Assembly: GCA_020086605.1 (NCBI GenBank)
Contig: JACBWW010000004.1
Coordinates: forward strand, 26,302,125-26,366,124
Direction: 5' to 3'
Origin: Lanius collurio
Lineage: Eukaryota > Chordata > Aves > Passeriformes > Laniidae
Length of the DNA stretch: 64,000 nucleotides
The notes beneath the pieces were generated by a model that saw only the letters and a list, made by a program, of their open reading frames with translations, was not told the origin of the DNA and ran no database searches. Numbering within the stretch: the stretch's first letter is position 1; the number at the start of each line of letters is the position of its first letter. Of this stretch, positions 62,298 to 64,000 are shown piece after piece. The translations under genes were made by a program, and so were the position numbers.

Positions 62298-64000
62298 ATG
62301 ACCAAAAATCTGGCTGAGAAATTTAGAGATCAATTATTGGAGCAATTTCAAATGGCTTAAACATTTCAGTCTTGGAATTTGCAGTTTGAATAAATCTTAT
62401 TATTAGTAATGAACAAATATTGGAGCTGGATAAATGCACATGAATCTAGCAATGGTTTCTTAACCAGGGAGGGAGAAAGAGGAAGAAAAATTTACAAAGA
62501 GGAAACAATGCAAAAGGAAAAAAAAAGAAAGAAGTCTTAGAAGTCTTATAACACACTGTGACTGAAAATATTATTCCTCATTCACCCCTCACATTCTTTT
62601 TAAGAAGCTGCAGAGGGTTTTCATGAAGGCCCAGCATGCCTAAACAAGTTTCACTCAGAAAGAATAAGTTGTAAAAGTTAAATCACCACTCATTTCTTTT
62701 GAGCCTGTCTTCAGCTATGATCTGTGGAGCTTTAGTTTCTCTTTTCAGGGGTAGATAAAACAGTACTGTAAGACCAAACTTGAAAACCCCTAACTTTTTC
62801 CAAGTGTCTGGGTATTGCCTATATAAGAACATAACTTCTTCAAGCACCAGTCCATATAGCAAATGACCTATATGCAACCCAGGAACTTCTCAAGCCCAAA
62901 CACCTGTTCATCCACCATCTTACAGGAAAAATATGGCACATCCATGAGTGTGTCAAAGATTGTAAGAAGCAAAAAGCCCTATAGCAAACATATAATGAAA
63001 AGTAAAAATTATATAAAAAGCAAAACTAAGACTTGCAAACTGTTTTGAACATTTTCTGATCCCTCCCAAAAACATAGCATGCCTTTAAAGCCAGGTCTCC
63101 CATTTGGATGGCTCTAGGGCTTGCACTTTTTTTTTGCATCTGGAATCCCTTGGTTTGTTGATCCATGGTAGTAGCACTCTCAAGAGCAAGGACTGCTTTG
63201 TTTGACCCAGTGTATTCATCAATATTTGCATTGCTAATTTCATTATTTAGTAAAAGACCTTGGGATTTGTCTCATGAAAGAGGTTACACATAGAAAACCC
63301 CAATCTGCTTTAAGTTTTCTGGCAAACACATCTCAAATGCTCATTTGCTTTTAAATTATTTCAATAACTTCAGTTATCCAGCCTTTACTGTTGATTTTGT
63401 ACTAACTGTTCTATCCTGAACAACAGATGTAGGAAAATTTCATTATATATTGCTGACATACAGATATTAGATCTACAACATGATCAACTTCTTTTTTTGT
63501 CAAATCGATAGAATAGCTTCTAATAGAGGTATGTATGTGCACATATTTTTAAAAGTATACATATACATATGTATGTATCTGCATATTTATATAAAGTAAC
63601 TTAAAAGTTACCTGCTTTTATTTCCAGATTTAACCCCTGGATAAATGGCTGTGATACTTACAGACACAAAACAATGCATCTCTGAAATTATTTAATTGCA
63701 CAGATCAAATCTGCCTATTAATTAGAGGCAGAAATTTGCTTTAGAGTATTTTAAATCAGTATATCACAAATTAATCCTGTATTTATGAAGTAACATTTTC
63801 AATAGCCCCAGAGCTGAAATACATTAATAATAAAGAATTCTGCAGCATGGAAAATAAGATTTATGTCCCTGATGAGAGCTTTGTACGTTCAGAAGAGTAG
63901 CATTTATTTTAGACCTTCAGGATTGGTCTTACAAATTTGGACTTCTGTTCAACATGCATGCTTTTATTCTTGGAAATAAATTCATTTTATCTTATGTATT

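Larger units (their letters stand above)
53753..64000. other. Region downstream of GREM1, no gene recognised
   Basis: This is AT-rich DNA with no coding exon, RNA gene or clear mobile element. It includes a GC-rich islet (54680-54990), an A/C tract (55024-55212), a CpG-bearing patch (60420-60660), a 26 bp tandem duplication (61622-61673) and an inverted repeat (62266-62297). In vertebrates FMN1 follows GREM1 on the opposite strand. I looked for formin-like coding frames on the minus strand and saw none, so its last coding exon probably lies beyond 64000. Confidence 0.65.

Noticed and set aside
53753..64000. FMN1 coding exons expected on the minus strand by synteny
   Set aside because: No FH2-like frame or convincing exon with splice sites was found. 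The A-rich + strand would suit a minus-strand transcript, but that is not enough to call one.
1..64000. CRISPR arrays, operons, prophage or other prokaryotic systems
   Set aside because: The window is vertebrate nuclear DNA with spliced genes; no such structures are present.

Overview
This is a 64 kb piece of a vertebrate nuclear genome, almost certainly from a bird. It carries two intron-containing genes in tandem on the + strand: SCG5 (secretogranin V, the neuroendocrine chaperone 7B2) and GREM1 (Gremlin-1, a secreted BMP antagonist). The bird assignment rests on the 3' end of a CR1 retroposon with its terminal ATTCTGTG octamers (8240-8592), compact introns with very few mobile elements, and protein variants close to what I recall of chicken GREM1. 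Several A/C-rich or T/G-rich simple tracts hint at a songbird, but I cannot name a species.

Layout. 1-206 may be a non-coding first exon of SCG5. SCG5 coding exons lie at 895-1108, 15113-15262, 18209-18321, 23055-23108 and 26711-26806. All have GT/AG junctions and phases that join into a 208-residue protein. Intron 2 (14 kb) holds the CR1 copy, a GC-rich islet at 6.3-6.6 kb and a perfect hairpin at 7.76 kb. 26.8-41.9 kb is gene-free and AT-rich. A CpG island at about 41.95-45.08 kb holds the GREM1 core promoter and its non-coding first exon (about 43205-43360). A 6.6 kb intron follows, then the single GREM1 coding exon (CDS 49969-50523, 184 residues) and a 3' UTR of about 3.1 kb ending at tandem AATAAA signals near 53.63-53.64 kb. 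The last 10 kb has no coding exon I can recognise. By vertebrate synteny the next gene should be FMN1 on the minus strand, and none of its coding sequence is visible here.

The two products work in different pathways. 7B2 folds and holds proprotein convertase 2 in the regulated secretory pathway. Gremlin-1 binds BMP2/4/7 outside the cell. Their adjacency still matters: in humans, a duplication reaching from the 3' end of SCG5 to just upstream of GREM1 misexpresses GREM1 and causes hereditary mixed polyposis. The non-coding DNA between and inside these genes is therefore the likeliest place for regulatory function. I found no undescribed coding system. The best leads are an in-frame SCG5 exon that carries most of the furin site, a short upstream ORF and a splice-built start context in GREM1, an A/T strand-bias switch that suggests minus-strand transcription from the GREM1 island, and several enhancer-like blocks.
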